A stretch of DNA of 64,000 nt. It comes from Anoplolepis gracilipes (Eukaryota > Arthropoda > Insecta > Hymenoptera > Formicidae). The position numbers were made by a program, and so were the translations under genes. The stretch covers positions 5,688,072-5,752,071 of the forward strand of contig NC_132980.1 of NCBI RefSeq assembly GCF_047496725.1, in the 5' to 3' direction. Below, one piece after another: positions 63,401-64,000 of this stretch (position 1 is its first letter; the number at the start of each line of letters is the position of its first letter). The notes under the pieces are model-generated. The model ran no database searches. It saw only the letters and a list, made by a program, of their open reading frames with translations, and was not told where the DNA came from.

Positions 63401-63986
63401 TTCTCTAGCCATCTTGTAAACTGTTAAGACACGATAAAACACAAGTTAGTTATATTTCCTCGTAATATATTTTTACGATGATTTAAAAAACAAAAATTTA
63501 CATTTGTCGTATGTTTAATGATTTTCATTACATTCGGTGACGTCATCTCCTTATCTTTCTTTGTCCATACACACCCAACTAACTCGGAGGGCTTTACTAC
63601 TCTGTACAGTTCAAACTCCAATAGTGTTAATTGTCTCGCTAATTCGGTAGGATGTATCTGTAATTGATAAAATTACGTTCAAGTATGATTCAGTAATTAA
63701 TACTTCCTTAAATATAACGCAAGATTAAAAAATATATTTTTACATATACCGTAATTATTCCATATTCTTCATAATTTTCTGGAATTTGAAGATGCGTTTC
63801 AATTGGTGGAAAAGATCGTTCAAAGCTAAATGTGATAAGTCGTTGTTCCGACGGTTCGCATTTTCTTTGCACAATTTTGAGTAATGACTCAACACATTTC
63901 CGCATATACTTGCTATTATTCAAAAACAATTGCAATCTTTCCAAAAGATTCTTGTCACGTTCAAAGTCGTAAAAATGATGGTTTAT
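60463..63986 (-). CDS. Son-of-sevenless-like Ras exchange factor, paralogue 2 (5' part beyond window)
   Basis: Exons in transcription order: 63986-63750, 63657-63502, 63420-63238, 62380-62263, 62190-61901, 61819-61642, 61404-61289, 60849-60463 (TAG). All are in phase with no internal stop. They cover the second half of REM, the CDC25 domain and the tail, and match paralogue 1 exon for exon. YLTNILHIEEGNPDY keeps the SOS1 L938 and E942 equivalents. RKCVES has Cys where SOS1 has W729 and paralogue 1 has Trp. The tail begins PRKWSEINLKSPGIKTR, then diverges and ends in an alpha-helical segment (DMMRRKLHDIELEY) shared with paralogue 1. No PxxPxR Grb2/Drk site is visible. The upstream half of the gene is outside the window, so it cannot be said whether the whole gene is intact. 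Confidence 0.82.
62470..63218. repeat. Composite of two element relics in a Sos-like 2 intron
   Basis: 62470-62930 resembles the MITE at 11818-12430 (AAAAGTTGTATG, GATGGTACCATTGGT, CTTTTATGCACAGAATAATG). 62940-63218 is the reverse complement of the repeat at 9936-10235. The matching intron of paralogue 1 lacks both, so the insertions followed the Sos duplication. Confidence 0.65.
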
Positions 63987-64000
63987 CTAATAGAAAAAAA

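Noticed and set aside
1..64000. CRISPR arrays, tRNA or rRNA genes, bacterial operons
   Set aside because: None seen. Repeats are dispersed inverted elements without regular spacers, and the genes are spliced animal genes.

Overview
Intron-rich, AT-rich nuclear DNA of an insect, most likely a hymenopteran such as an ant. The basis is the encoded protein families, short GT-AG introns, and dense small inverted-repeat elements in introns and between genes. The species call is an inference. No prokaryotic features, RNA genes or CRISPR arrays were seen.

Layout. (1) About 404-14204, plus strand: an anoctamin (TMEM16) gene. Eleven coding exons join in a consistent phase and end in a stop. The N-terminal exons lie before the window. 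(2) 15267-22112, minus strand: a Son-of-sevenless-like (Sos) gene with DH, PH, REM and CDC25 domains. It has no visible histone fold and no Drk/Grb2-binding proline tail, and one in-frame TAA lies between PH and REM. (3) 22113-28053: repeats, a P-element-type transposase relic, and the duplicated upstream region of fatty acid synthase (FAS). (4) 28054-42375: two broken FAS copies and a roughly 5.2-kb tandem duplication whose joints fall inside copies of one TTAA-flanked element. (5) 43169-58380, plus strand: an apparently intact type I FAS of 19 exons and about 2375 residues, with KS-MAT-DH-pseudoMT-ER-KR-ACP-TE and all main catalytic residues. (6) 60463 to the window end, minus strand: the 3' part of a second Sos-like paralogue with the same new C-terminal tail.

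Main theme. At least six families of small inverted-repeat elements fill the introns. One family (about 1.08 kb, TTAA target site, eight full or partial copies) marks every joint of the FAS duplications, which points to repeated unequal exchange between its copies. Two families also occur as opposite-facing pairs within the anoctamin transcript, so that pre-mRNA could fold into long duplexes. The two Sos-like genes look like fast-changing, shortened duplicates of the Ras exchange factor. They keep the catalytic hairpin residues but have lost normal regulatory parts.
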